Assembly: GCA_016648135.1 (NCBI GenBank)
Contig: JADDOH010023064.1
Span: 154,212 to 218,211 of the forward strand
Source of the DNA: Agrypnia vestita
Lineage: Eukaryota; Arthropoda; Insecta; Trichoptera; Phryganeidae
Length of the DNA stretch: 64,000 nucleotides
Direction: 5' to 3'
Part shown: one piece after another, positions 34,740 to 46,094 of the stretch
Numbering within the stretch: the first letter of the stretch is position 1
Layout of the letters: each line of letters opens with the position of its first letter
Notes under the pieces: model-generated
What the model was told of the DNA's origin: nothing
Database searches by the model: none
What the model saw: the letters and a program-made list of their open reading frames with translations, nothing else
Program-made: the position numbers and the translations under genes

Positions 34740-35080
34740 GAGGATTTCGACACGGTACAAATGCAATCTACGCACCCTCGAGAAATTTACCGTGCACGGG
34801 TGGCGACATTTCATCGGTGGGAGTCGAACCGCTAAGCGCACTTTGTCGGGCGGTCCGGGTGGAGGTGGGGGGTGGGGCGGGGATGCCGCCCTTGACCCGC
34901 CGCCTGTGACCCCGTGCCCGTAACCCGGGACCCGCCCTGCACAATCCACAGGTACGTCTTGGAACGTTTCGAGAGGCGCCACGCGGACGGAAAATTCCGA
35001 GGCAAACGGAAAATTCTCCATTAGACATATTGGTGCGATAGTGCAAGCATGCACGTCCACACGGCGCACCGCAAATTTAT
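34740..35080. other. CpG-rich island with a G-quadruplex motif
   Basis: A GC-rich block in AT-rich DNA. At 34858-34882 the plus strand has four or more G-tracts separated by one to seven bases, which fits the G-quadruplex consensus. Two minus-strand frames (34620-35069, 34768-35046) cross it. Their proline, arginine and glycine bias follows from composition and no domain is visible. Confidence 0.45.
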
Positions 35081-37110
35081 TATAAAAATATGATATGTAC
35101 TTATCGGACCAGGAATTAGAAGTGAGGAATAATGAAAAAAATTCAACATACGCCGCGCTTCGCGACGTGTCTATTCGATTTCTTCCAAGTCCAATACGAA
35201 ATAGTATTCTATATTATACGAAGAATAATCATCGCCATCGATTCCAGACCGTAATTTCCATTGATGTTCGTGCAAAAACTCCTGAACTTCAACGTAACTG
35301 ATGATAGAAATCAAATGAGTCGTCGATATCAAAAATGTTATATGTTTTTTAGTTTTATATTTTCTTCTGGTACGAATTATCAATTTGCACAAAAGCGGAC
35401 CGTGTCTGGACTGCCTTAAACAAAAAGATTTAAATATTTGGATAAAAAAATTATCCTCGTTTCTGGTAAAATTTGATTTATTTAAAATTGCCATTTATTG
35501 ATATTGGAGATTCAAATGATCGCCCGTTCACTTTCCTTTCCACCAAATAGAAGAAAAAAAAGAAAAAAACAGTCAAAAGAGATGAAAGAACTATACATCT
35601 GTGATTTTCTCGAGCCTAGTTGTTTTGTGATGTTTTTGTTACGGTAATTTCGCTTCATGGCCTGTTGTAGCATTAAAAATATTTGTCACTATTTTGTTGC
35701 TATTGTTGATAATGGTAGTGTACGCACTATATGGCACCCCAAGTGTAAGAGCATAAAAAAGTTTTTGAGTTAAGAATGTAATTTTTTTGTCGATCGTTAG
35801 TTTTACTATGTAGGTACCAAAACATTATTTTTGTGTTCCATTGTTTTACAATAAAAAGTGATACATTTTTCTTTAAATCGAGTGCAAAAGTACATCCTTT
35901 AAAATGCGATCGTTTCGTTGTAATATGAAAAAATAATGATATTGTGTCAAGTTGATATGCAAAAGCATAATAATTATTAATAAGCATCACAAATAAACCA
36001 CGTTATCTCAGAGTGCATATTTTGCAAAGGTGAAAATCGTGTGATACGCAACTTTATTTCTGAAGCAATAATATTATGGATAATAAGAAAACCTATAAAC
36101 AAACCATTCCAAATGTATCTTCATTAATGTATATATTTAACTATCTAGCAGAGTATCTACTTGTCACACGTGGTAGGTACAGATAGGAAATGTTAATTCC
36201 TTGAATTTGTGAAAATGAAAAATATTGACCAATCGTACATGAAAAAATTAGAATCGCGTTACACGCGGTTGCATTCAATTGCTAGCTGATTGAAAACCGA
36301 TCTACAATAAACAATCGAAATACGGTGATATTACGAGTGTTGTAATGTTTTGAAAAAAAAAATTGTATGCATTGGAAAAAGATAGCAACAAGTGGATTCG
36401 ATACGGTATTAATATGTATCAATTGTTATGATTTTTTTTGTAATAACTATTCCGCCGTATCAGATCCAATTGTTGACATTAGTTATTACATTATATAGTA
36501 AGATACGTAGGTATGCGCATCTACATACATATTCTATGTGTATAAAATAGAAAGAAAAAATTAAAACCTCGATCGGACGACAAGACTAAACGATGCCGCG
36601 GGGACAGTTTTACGACAAAATTCTTTAATGATACAACAGTAAGAATACACTAGCACTTTGTCAAGTGAGAAGGGCCAAATTTTCATGGAAGCAGGGTAAC
36701 AAAGGTACCAGAGAGCCGCATATGAGTTATATACATATGTATATGGATACGGATGTTTAGGGGAAAAAAGTTAAATTTTTTAATAAGAACGGCATCCATG
36801 CATTGCTTTTGATAGCTTTACTATATCCTACTACTTATATTAATTGAATACATGATTGTAAATTTTCATCTGTTATTCTGCTCCTAAGCTTATTTTTTAT
36901 TTGTTTCACAGTTGAGTTCAGGTTGAGAATGTTTGTTTGCATATATATGAAGAGCCAAAGATTATGAGAACACCAAAAACTAGTTTTTTAACGCATCATT
37001 TCAGGCAAAATATTCCATGTATCAAATAGATATTATTGTTTCTATTTTAGGCATTTGCTTTATAGCTGTTCACTTGTGCTGAGAAATCAAATTGGATTCT
37101 CTCTTTCGAG
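35081..37110. other. Intergenic DNA with one SINE tail
   Basis: No gene is recognised. The segment 35617-35680 (TTTTGTGATGTTTTTGTTAC, then CATGGCCTGTTGTAGC) resembles the 3' body of SINE family 2. The rest is AT-rich unassigned DNA with unsupported short frames. Confidence 0.45.
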
Positions 37111-37120
37111 TACTTTAAAC

Positions 37121-38076
37121 CAGGGTTCGAGGATATATATCCGCGGATATACATCATGATATATATCACGATATTTATGGCTTGATTTTTATTATTGATA
37201 TATATCCAAAAAACTTTCTGCGGTCGTTAATAGATGGCGAAGTTGTATTTTAAAAATGCTACAGTTTTTTTTTAAATATCTGCAGTCGTTACTAGATGGC
37301 ACTGCCATTTGTTGACTTTTCGGGGTATTATTTTATACAATAAATTATAATTGGGTAAAATCCATATATGTAATACTGGAGTACAGAGAGGTAAAATCAT
37401 TGTGTAACAGTTCAATTTATATCTGTTTATCCATCGCGAGAAACGGAAATGTCCGCCCGCCCATTAATTTGCATATTCTTATGTCATGCATGTAAAGAAG
37501 TCAAAAAACATGTTTATAAAGTAATAAGGATTCAATATTTATATAAAAGAAGCATAAAGTTAAAGAAATGTAAACTTTGAAACTATTAAAAACTGTTTCT
37601 CAAAATAAAAATTTCTTGACATTCATTGTTTTTCCCGAGGAATCTTCATGTGATCTCTTAAACAGACTGATTATTAAAAGTTAAGGGCTTAAATTTTAAG
37701 AGTAAATGTCTACTAAAGATACTTTTTTTAAATCTTGTAGATTAGTTTTGATTCAATACGAAATAATAGTTTAATTTGTTTCATATAATCCGTTTTTTAT
37801 TTCACACAAAGAAACAAACACACAAAGAGCAACTTTTATAACTTATATATAATAATTGCATACGAGTATATTAGCTTTTTTCAGTATGCAATTTATTTAT
37901 TTAATAAATAATAATTCATGTACAAATAATTCCTAATTATTTCGAGTTTGTATCAATCGAAGTGTGTGCAAAAAAGGAGAAAAAAAGTTTGGATATATAT
38001 ATCCATTTTTTGATATATATAAAAAAAATCCGATTTTTTGATTTTTAATATAAAAATCAGATTTTTTCGAACCCTG
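37121..38076. mobile_element. Non-autonomous hAT element (CAGGGTTCGA family), copy 1
   Basis: Ends CAGGGTTCGAGG and TTTTTTCGAACCCTG are inverted repeats. The flanks CTTTAAAC (37113-37120) and CTTCAAAC (38077-38084) are an 8-bp duplication with one mismatch. Sub-termini are rich in GATATATATCC words, and two copies of a short TAGATGGC-containing unit lie near 37230-37300. The opposite-orientation copy is at 55278-56122. No transposase. Confidence 0.85.
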
Positions 38077-38430
38077 CTTCAAACCTGCTAGCAAGCGACC
38101 ACAAAGCTAGCACGATCGACGATATTTACACAATGTGTCCAGTTGTCAAATACGGAACTCGACTTCTAAATTTGACGCTGAAGTTCCGAGTTTATACCTG
38201 AAGAGCCGAAAACGTCTATGCAAAGAACCGTACGAGGCTCGCGAGCCGCTTTTGCACTAGCCGTATAAGACAATCGAATTAATATGTGTAAGCCGTGCGT
38301 ATGATGCACATTGTTTCGTTGTGTTGGTGTTTACGGGTACAAACACCAACACAATTGAAGTTTTAATTCCCGCATTTTACGGACTTTACGACAGACGGAC
38401 GGACAGACAGACAACGAAATTATTACGTTT
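38077..38430. repeat. Mosaic of repeat fragments
   Basis: 38268-38350 matches the inverted-repeat element at 18905-19055, including a TTGTGTTGGTGTTTA / AAACACCAACACAA hairpin. 38385-38430 (GACAGACGGACGGACAGACA) matches the tail of SINE family 3. Confidence 0.5.
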
Positions 38431-39504
38431 GATATCTTAATTTTTAAAGAAAGTATTAAAATGTGCTTGAACTTGGTATTTCGGTCTGGCAGAGAATTTC
38501 TCGCGAGGTTTCGATCTTCCTTAAGGGGGAGCAAGTTGGCTTTATAGGTACATATAATATTATTTAATTAACAATTTGAAAACTAGTACGAATATTGATA
38601 TGAAATGTTTCCATGCACATCAATCATATTATTAAAAAAATGATACAAGAAAGATAAGATAAAAATAAAATAAAGATAAAAACAGGCTAAATCGATTATG
38701 CAAAAACATGAAAATTGACCTACCAACTGACATTATGACATACAAATTTGTTATTTATCTATCGCTATTTTTATAAATTTCGAGGGAGATAAAAAAAAAA
38801 TTTTACCATAATTAACTTTTTATCGTGGTTTTGTAGCCATGAATGCTATCATGTCGACCGATAAATCAAAATCAAACATTGCTCATCTCAAGCTGCGTGA
38901 ATAGGTCGCAGAGAAAAAGTATTAAGCCTTTACCTCGGGGGAGAAAAATCCAGTTGCATGCAGCGGGGGGAAGCCATTCGTGAAACACATCGATAAAACC
39001 GTCAATATAATTGGATCATAAATTTGCATTTGAAAATCCAATAACGACGGCCGCCTGCTAGTCGGATTTCCCGCCACGAATCTATTTTTAAAGGGAGTTC
39101 CTCACCGCGGTAATCTGCTTTATATAATGTTCAACGTACGTGAGTACACGTCCTTCAATGTCAATGGTATTGATCAGGACGCATTACATTTCTTTAAACT
39201 GTAAGTCTACGTGTTAAATGTAAGATTGAATTTGTTATATTTCAACTATACTTTCAAGAACACGCTAACTGTACTCTAACATCTTTCAGGGCGCATCTCC
39301 GTAACTGCAACTTAGTAAACAAACTAGCTGTAAACCCGTCAAAAATGACGGTAATTTTACATGCCGGTTCCTTAAGAATAAGTATTTAAAAATTTTAACA
39401 TTTTTTTATATTTCCCCTGCCGGCAGTTAAATGTATTATTCTAAACCCTGGCGATTGGGCGGAACATGAAATAGTTCGCATCTTTGATAAGTCCTATATG
39501 TACT
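38431..39504. other. Intergenic DNA, nothing recognised
   Basis: The block 38880-39130 is less AT-rich and contains GATAAAACCGTCAATATAAT and GACGGCCGCCTGCTAG. It may be a conserved non-coding element, but that cannot be judged from one sequence. Confidence 0.4.
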
Positions 39505-39720
39505 GTATTTTTGGTAACAATAGCAACATCGCTATCGTTGCCGCCTTCGGGTTTGCTGGCCCGGGGTTCAAGCCCCATCTCCGGCCGTTTAATTTGTTTT
39601 TTTTTAGCCGTGAATTCGAACGAAATTATGTAGGTTACACGAAGGTACGGGGACAGACAGACAGACACACAGACGGACAAAGAAATTATTATGTTTGATA
39701 TATTCTGGCGCTCTATCCTC
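39505..39720 (+). repeat. tRNA-derived SINE, family 3
   Basis: This is the plus-strand counterpart of 29955-30195: GGTTTGCTGGCCCGGGGTTC with B box GGGGTTCAAGCCCC, then CATCTCCGGCCGTTTAATTT and a GACAGACAGACAGAC-rich tail. The 5' part of the head differs from the 30-kb copy. Confidence 0.75.
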
Positions 39721-40020
39721 TCTGCCTACCCCCACGGGTATACGGCACGATGGTAAGTTAGTTATATTCTGATAGTAAAATTGTAGAAGACTATATTCGT
39801 TTACACGAATATAGTATAAAACCATATTTTAACGAGCTACGTACAGTTTGTCTAATAATACAACAACGCGAAGAAATCAAATGGTTTAGGCATTTTTTAA
39901 AAACAATTTTCTTAAAGGCTATCACAGGAAATGTTAGTTTCGGGAAAATCGGCGCTCGGACCGGCCTATCTCCTGTAAAACATTGGAGTATCATGAAAGC
40001 AACTTACACCGGATATTAAA
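39721..40020. other. Intergenic DNA, nothing recognised
   Basis: Unassigned AT-rich sequence. Confidence 0.4.
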
Positions 40021-40135
40021 AATTCCTTCGCTTTGATACAAGTCAAATAAAATTAATAAAACCTAAAAAGGTCCGGTTCAATTTTCTGGACGGTTTTAAT
40101 AATTTTATTTGACTTGTATCAAAGCGAATGAATTT
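40021..40135. repeat. Foldback core hairpin
   Basis: AATTCCTTCGCTTTGATACA at the left pairs with TGTATCAAAGCGAATGAATT at the right, with arms of about 47 bp. It equals the central part of the CAGGGT foldback family without its outer arms. Confidence 0.75.
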
Positions 40136-40456
40136 AATGCGATAGTGTCGGTGCGCGGGTTTTCTCGTAAAACGTTCTAAATTACAGGGAAGCGTTGTTC
40201 TGAGCGAAAAAATGTTTATTTTTAATTTTTAAAGGTGAATAAACGGAGAAATCCTAAAAAAAATGCCAGACACATCTGTCGCCGTACGTTTACCGGGGGA
40301 AATGTCTCAACTTGAAAAAAAAACTTTCCTTTGACGATTCACCGGTGGGGTAAAATTGCGCGGGAAGTGTCCCAAATAAATTAATGAAAATTTCCTTCTG
40401 CACTTGTACCCAACGTTGTTTTGTCATTACAAATATCTTAGGACCGCGCCACGTAT
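40136..40456. other. Intergenic DNA, nothing recognised
   Basis: Moderately GC-rich patches and no feature I can name. Confidence 0.4.
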
Positions 40457-40970
40457 TATACAGGGTTATTTGTAAAACATTAATAACCTCGCAGGACTAT
40501 ATTCCTGCCTTGATTATGAGACGAAAATGTTCAAGCTAAAATGACCTAATATCAATAGTTATGGAGACATGCGACATCAAAGTTTGCATTTTTTTTTCCA
40601 TATTTCTGACTTGTTTTTGTAAAACGTTGGACTGTCATTACAGTAACTCATATCGTTTACGAAAAATTCATTCGTTTCAATACAAGTTAAATAAAATGAT
40701 AAAAACCCTGAAAAAATTCCAATTGGAATTAAAAGGTTTTATTTGACTTGTATTAAAGGGAACGAATTTTTCATATTCGATATAAGTTACTGTAATGATA
40801 GTCCAAGGTTGTACAAAAAATAAGTTAGAAATATTGAAAAAAAATGCAAACGTTGCATATCTCCTTAACTGTTGATATTAGGTCATAATAGCTTGAACAT
40901 TTTCGACTCATAATCAAGGCAGGAGTATAGTCCTGCGAGGTTATTAATGTTTTAAAAATAACCCTGTATA
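40457..40970. mobile_element. CAGGGT foldback element, full near-perfect palindrome
   Basis: It begins TATACAGGGTTATTTGTAAA and ends with its complement TTTAAAAATAACCCTGTATA. The two arms of about 250 bp stay alignable throughout, with roughly nine of ten bases matching by eye. The centre lies near 40715 (TTCCAATTGGAA). It has no coding capacity. The frames at 40561-40746 and 41016-40825 are shadows of the palindrome. It is the best-preserved member of a family with copies at 22570, 34331 and 41203. Confidence 0.88.
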
Positions 40971-41202
40971 AATTCAGCAATGGTGGACATCTGGTAATTT
41001 TTTTTTGTTCATCCATGTGGCAGTCGTGGTAGTGCTTCGCACTTGACCAAAATGTTTTCTATTGAAACTGTGAAATTAGTTTCATCAGGCTACGTCATAA
41101 TCATAATGACGATGGTGAAAAAAACTCTCTGGGTTCATTGGCATTGGATTTTATTCCCTAGACTCTGATGCATCCTTGATCCCTGTGGTGGCCTAGTTAA
41201 AA
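40971..41202. other. Intergenic DNA between foldback copies
   Basis: Short unassigned segment. Confidence 0.4.
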
Positions 41203-42332
41203 CAGGGTGTCTCATAGTTAGTAGCAAAAACTTTACAGGTGGATTCCTGCCTTGATAACGGATCGGAAATGTTCAAGCAACCATGACCTAATATCAATAG
41301 TTATGGACATATGCAATATCAAAGTTTGCATTTTTCGAGATATCGGTATTATAGATGTCTCACAGAGACGAAATTATATTTTTTTATGGGAAAGTAGGTA
41401 TGGAAGTCTATGGTACGGCTGGCTTTAATGATCACTTTACACAATGTAATGTTCACCATTTCCACCCATGATAGAATACCACGACGATAAAATTTTTGGA
41501 AGTTGTATACATCATGTCACGTAATTAACGTAAAAACTGAAAGTACTTTTTTGTCAAGAATCGGCTACTGGTCTAAAATGTTCAAGCAACCATGACCTAA
41601 TCTCAATAGTTATGGAGATATGCAATATCAAAGTTTGCATTTTTTTCAATATTTCCGACTTATTTTTTGCAAAAAGTTGAACTATCATTACAGTAGCTTA
41701 TATCGATTATGAAAAATTCATTTGCTTCAATACAACTTAAATAAAATGATAAAAACCTTACAAAAATTGAAAAATGTTTTTTTTACAAGGTTTTTATCAT
41801 TTTATTTAAGCAAATTAAAAAAAACCTTTTTTCACATTTAGTAATGTCAAACTTTGATATTTTAAACTTTTCATTCTCCTTAAATAATCACAGATGTCAC
41901 TAATGAGATATCTATTTTTATGATTGGAATTTTTAGCAATATCCTTTATGTGTAATGCGATTCTTTCGAATTATTAACATTGCACTAGAATACGCCTGAA
42001 AGATCATTTCAATTTTTTTAAACTGATGATTAATGATGTCCCTGTGACAAAATCCAAAAAAAGTGTGCTGAAAAATTCTTCAAAAACAGCAAAATAATTT
42101 TGTGGTGATTATTAATTATATGAAAATATTATGTTTGCATTTTTTTTCAATCTTTCAGACTTAATATTATCTTACATCGAAAAATTCATTCGCTTTTAAA
42201 AGTTGAATAAAATAATAAAACCTTGTAAAAATTTAAAATAGAATTTTTTCAAGGTCATTTTCATTTTCAACTAATTATCAAGGCTGAAATCTAGCAGATT
42301 TTTTTTTGCTACTAGCTATGAGATACCCTATA
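41203..42332. mobile_element. CAGGGT foldback element, compound copy
   Basis: The left end is CAGGGTGTCTCATAGTTAGT and the right end GCTACTAGCTATGAGATACC. The left-arm words (ATGTTCAAGCAACCATGACC) recur a second time at 41577-41600, followed by a full core hairpin (41750-41815), so one foldback unit appears nested in another. Non-coding. Confidence 0.7.
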
Positions 42333-43603
42333 ATGAGGTGGAATGCATACAAAATGATAAAATAAATTAATATCAATTTTATAAGACAAAAAAATGGCGG
42401 TCTTTCGGGAAACACTTGGTAAACTTGGTATTGGAAGATGACAGCATAAGTGTACACGGGATTATGAAAGTGGACGAGGCAAGTGGATCAGGGCAGAAGG
42501 ATCGAATGGCGTGATGTTAAGTGTCGTAACTGAGCAGATTTATTATTTGGCAAATAAATACTACACGTCAAAAAATCTAAATTTAAGAGAACATAAAAAT
42601 ATGTTTTAATATCTCGATTTTTTGTGTAAAACCCTCTTTTACTTTTGAGCTTAAACAATATCCACATTACTTGCATATCCACTCAGCAGGCATAAGTACT
42701 TAACTTGAGGGATTCTACAAAATTTTTACATGATAATGCATTTTTTGCTAGTGTCTCAGATACTCCGAAGTTAGAGTATAAAGAGAGATAAGTGTTGATA
42801 AGTAAAATGGTTTACTTAACAAAGCTTATTTTAAGCTCAAAACCGACTTAAGTGTTTATGTTTGTCAACTCTATTGATAATGAAAAGAATAAATGGCATA
42901 GCCAGACGAAGACCGATGATTTGCTTTATTTATCTCAGTCATTAGCTACTAATAATACATGGATTACACGAAAACTGAATAATGGAGTATATTGAAATTA
43001 GTCTCTCAAAATGGGTGATGTGGACTTGTGGAATGACGAAAACTTGGTAGCGGTCATATCTAACAAATGGATATTTTATAAACTTATGAATAATAAATAC
43101 ACCACAATTATACTATATTTTAGATATGTTAATCTTATTAAATAAAGTAAAATTCTTAATCTCATGCGTAAATTTGCACAGCGATGCATTATAGCCATTC
43201 CTCACTTAATGACCAGATTCTGTTCACCGATTGGTGCAAAATCTCTGAATATAGTACATCTATACAATGTGCTTTATAAATTAAAGGGGATTAGATGCTT
43301 CCTAACATAGTTTAATGGCCGCTCATTTGGAGCTAGATGCGACGTCACACATTTTATTACATGAAGTCTCTTCCCTTCTAATGACAATGGAAGGCAAACA
43401 TTTTAAAGATCTTGTACAGAGGGTGAAGTGTTGATATGCATACGACAATGGTCCTAAAATGAGGAGTGGCTGTATTTACAAATATGCAAGAGGCACACAT
43501 TCTCGAGTTTAACAAGATGTTGCATCCATACACGTAAGGAAATATCTACCTATATCACTCCGAAAAGAATGATAACTGATAATGATTAGACAGACTAACT
43601 CAC
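42333..43603. other. Sequence downstream of Ttd14 exon 4, probably intron
   Basis: If the Ttd14 gene continues toward lower coordinates, this is intron sequence. I searched the minus strand for the next conserved exon and did not find it. A short plus-strand frame starts at 43009 (ATGGGTGATGTGGACTTGTG) without a recognisable motif. Confidence 0.4.
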
Positions 43604-44797
43604 CTTCATCTGCACTGAGGTCTGAAAACTTGATACCGCCGCTGTGAACAGAAATAATAATGCATATAAGAATATTTCCACGAGTAAAGTTGTTAATTTT
43701 ATAAAAATCTAAGGCTGATGCAAATCATATTTAAATGGTCTAAATATTTATTGACCCTGAGACTTCAGGAGAGATTAAAATATCTTTTTCAGTTTATCTG
43801 TGAATCACTATAATTTTTGTTTAAATGAACCAACCAATTTTGTCCTAATAATATAAAAGATCTTAACTATTCAATGACATTTGTGGTTTGCAGATAACGA
43901 TACTAAAAATAGGGAGCAATGAAATGATGACATCAGATAAGAAAACAAAAAGTAATAATTATAAAGAAATGAATACATGTTTGCTTGTGTGGATCAAGCG
44001 TACCTGAGAAGTACGGTGGCAGTTTCTGGCACACGGAAAACCTGCAAATATACGCATTGTGGAGCCATACTCTTCGCTGGAATGCCTTCTAAGGCTTTCC
44101 ATTTACAAATATTTATAAAACAAAACTGTATGCCACTATACAGAAATAAATATTGAAATATTAAGTGTGATACGGGATATCAAATCCCAATTCTTAAAAC
44201 GATAGGGCATACATTTAATAATTTACATATTTCATAGAAAAATAGTTCAATATAAATTAATATAAAATATGCATTACCTTCCATCCTAAATTTTCAAAGA
44301 AAGTACATAATCGAGATTGTCCTGTTGTTTTTCCACCGCAGGGTCCTGGAATGTTAGAGGAGAAAAACTGTTGCCATGAAAAATGTGAAATCTCATCAGA
44401 TGTACCTATTTTAGAGGTCTCTTCTCAAAACTTGGATGACAGTTTTATAAAAATCAAGGAAATTCAAAATAAAGGTAATATTGATGGTACCAACTACCGT
44501 AGTTTATCACTATATAAAGCATTCAATAATAAAACAATCCTAATTAGGACATTAAAATTTAAAAATGCAGTACCTAAAATGAGATAAATGACAAAATATT
44601 TAAATTATCTAAATTTAAAAATCATTAACGTAAACCACTTATTTCATACAACAAATTATATAAAAATATATCAAATGTATTTCAAAAAAGATAATCATTG
44701 AAAAACCATAAAATCCTGAAAACCATGTGCTTCCAAAATGTAACTCACCGCCAGTCAAAACGATTTTGTGAACGCGCTTTTCAGGTTTGGTATCCAT
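43604..44797 (-). CDS. Ttd14: Ttd14-like P-loop nucleotide-binding protein, N-terminal exons (partial)
   Basis: Four minus-strand exons join in phase: 44797-44749 (start codon), 44345-44278, 44041-44004 and 43641-43604. All have GT-AG borders. They encode 65 residues that open [16 protein letters not shown], continue with a Walker A loop [10 protein letters not shown] (residues 16-25; K22 and T23 in the phosphate-binding positions), then [24 protein letters not shown] and [13 protein letters not shown]. This matches the start of TRPL translocation defect protein 14. In Drosophila that protein is known to bind GTP and phosphoinositides and to be needed for light-dependent TRPL channel trafficking in photoreceptors. 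Exons 3 and 4 are only 38 bp each. The remaining three-quarters of the protein should lie at lower coordinates, but I found no further exon, so the intron is long or the gene is incomplete here. The family call is firm, and the downstream structure is unknown. Confidence 0.92.
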
Positions 44798-45844
44798 TTC
44801 AAATATAAAAATAAATACTATAATATTTTCCAAACAACACTAGATCACTTTTAATTTATTCATTATAAAGACCAAATATCATAAACAAATAACAAAAATA
44901 GACATAATCACTAGAGGACACCGCACATGACAACGTAACCCAAAAGCATATTTTCGAATGATGTTCCCCTCCTCACATCTCTCAAAAATGACGAGAATGA
45001 AAATATTGGAAACAGTGAAACAACTGCGTTTACAGTTTTATTGTTGGTACACCTGTTTTAGCATAATAAACGCTCGACCGGTGCGGTAGGAACTGGATCC
45101 GGCACCTACCCATATGGAATGCTAGTGACCAGAGATATGATGATACTTGTGACAGAAGTGTCAGGTCGTTAGAGCGAGACGGCCACTGACGGAGGTATTC
45201 CTTTTCCTTTCTAGAGTGTTTTTTATATTGATTTGGAGGGAATTGTGAGGTTATTCGAAAGAAAATGAAAACTAAAAATTTATTAAAAAATATTGAAACA
45301 CACTTGTTTGTTAATCTCTTCATTGATATTATATATAATTATAAAAAATGCATATTATTCAAATCCATTAAAACTAATATGAAAACCTTTTCCACTCAAT
45401 TTCACATGTTCAATTATATGATAATTTTGTTAAAAAAAAACATGCAAACTTGATAGAAAAATATGCTATTATTGTAAATAGTCCGACCTAGAGAACAATA
45501 TAATTAACTACAAACAATATATGATAAGATAATTAACACAAAATTTACTAATGAAAGAGACAAATATTATAAAATATTCAAACATCACTGTAAATTTGAG
45601 TAATTACAAAAAATAAGAAATATTTATACTTGCTCCAACTCCACATAGAACTTCTTTGGGCTTGAGCTTAGATAATGTTTTCTGAACTCCTGACAAAATT
45701 TAATGAATTCAATATTATTTTTTGTTTTTCATTATACCTAATATTAAAAATAATAATACTATGTGAAGTTATAATATATTTTCAAAACAAAAACAATTAC
45801 TTCTTCTTCAAATGTAGCAAATTTATTTTGTGGTAATATAATTA
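44798..45844. other. Upstream region of the Ttd14-like gene
   Basis: This should contain the 5' UTR and promoter. A GC-richer patch at 45030-45240 has a 97-codon minus-strand frame (45323-45030) without a motif. The rest is AT-rich. A 79-codon plus-strand frame at 44351-44587 lies inside intron 1 and is not supported. Confidence 0.4.
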
Positions 45845-45946
45845 TAATTAATATAAATTAACTTTGTTTAAACCACTTATTTATTGAAAAAAATCAACAT
45901 GTTTCAATAAATAAGTGGTTTAAACAAAGTTAACTTATATTAATTA
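45845..45946. repeat. 45-bp inverted repeat hairpin
   Basis: The arms 45845-45889 and 45902-45946 match at 44 of 45 positions with a 12-base loop. The core ACTTTGTTTAAACCACTTAT and loop sequence are similar to 61446-61500 (ACTTAGTTTACACCACTTTT), so it belongs to a dispersed foldback family. Confidence 0.8.
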
Positions 45947-46094
45947 CAAAAACAATTACATAACTATTTCCTTTTAATTTGAGATATTTCTCCCTGAGTA
46001 AAGCAATAAATTAATAATGTCTTACATCTGAATACAATTTTGAAAATTCATTCAAAAAGCTCTCATATTAAAAATGCACTATAATAAAATAAAA

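Noticed and set aside
34620..35069. 149-codon minus-strand frame with a proline run
   Set aside because: The proline and glycine stretch comes from G/C-runs in the island, and the C-terminal part overlaps a dispersed repeat.
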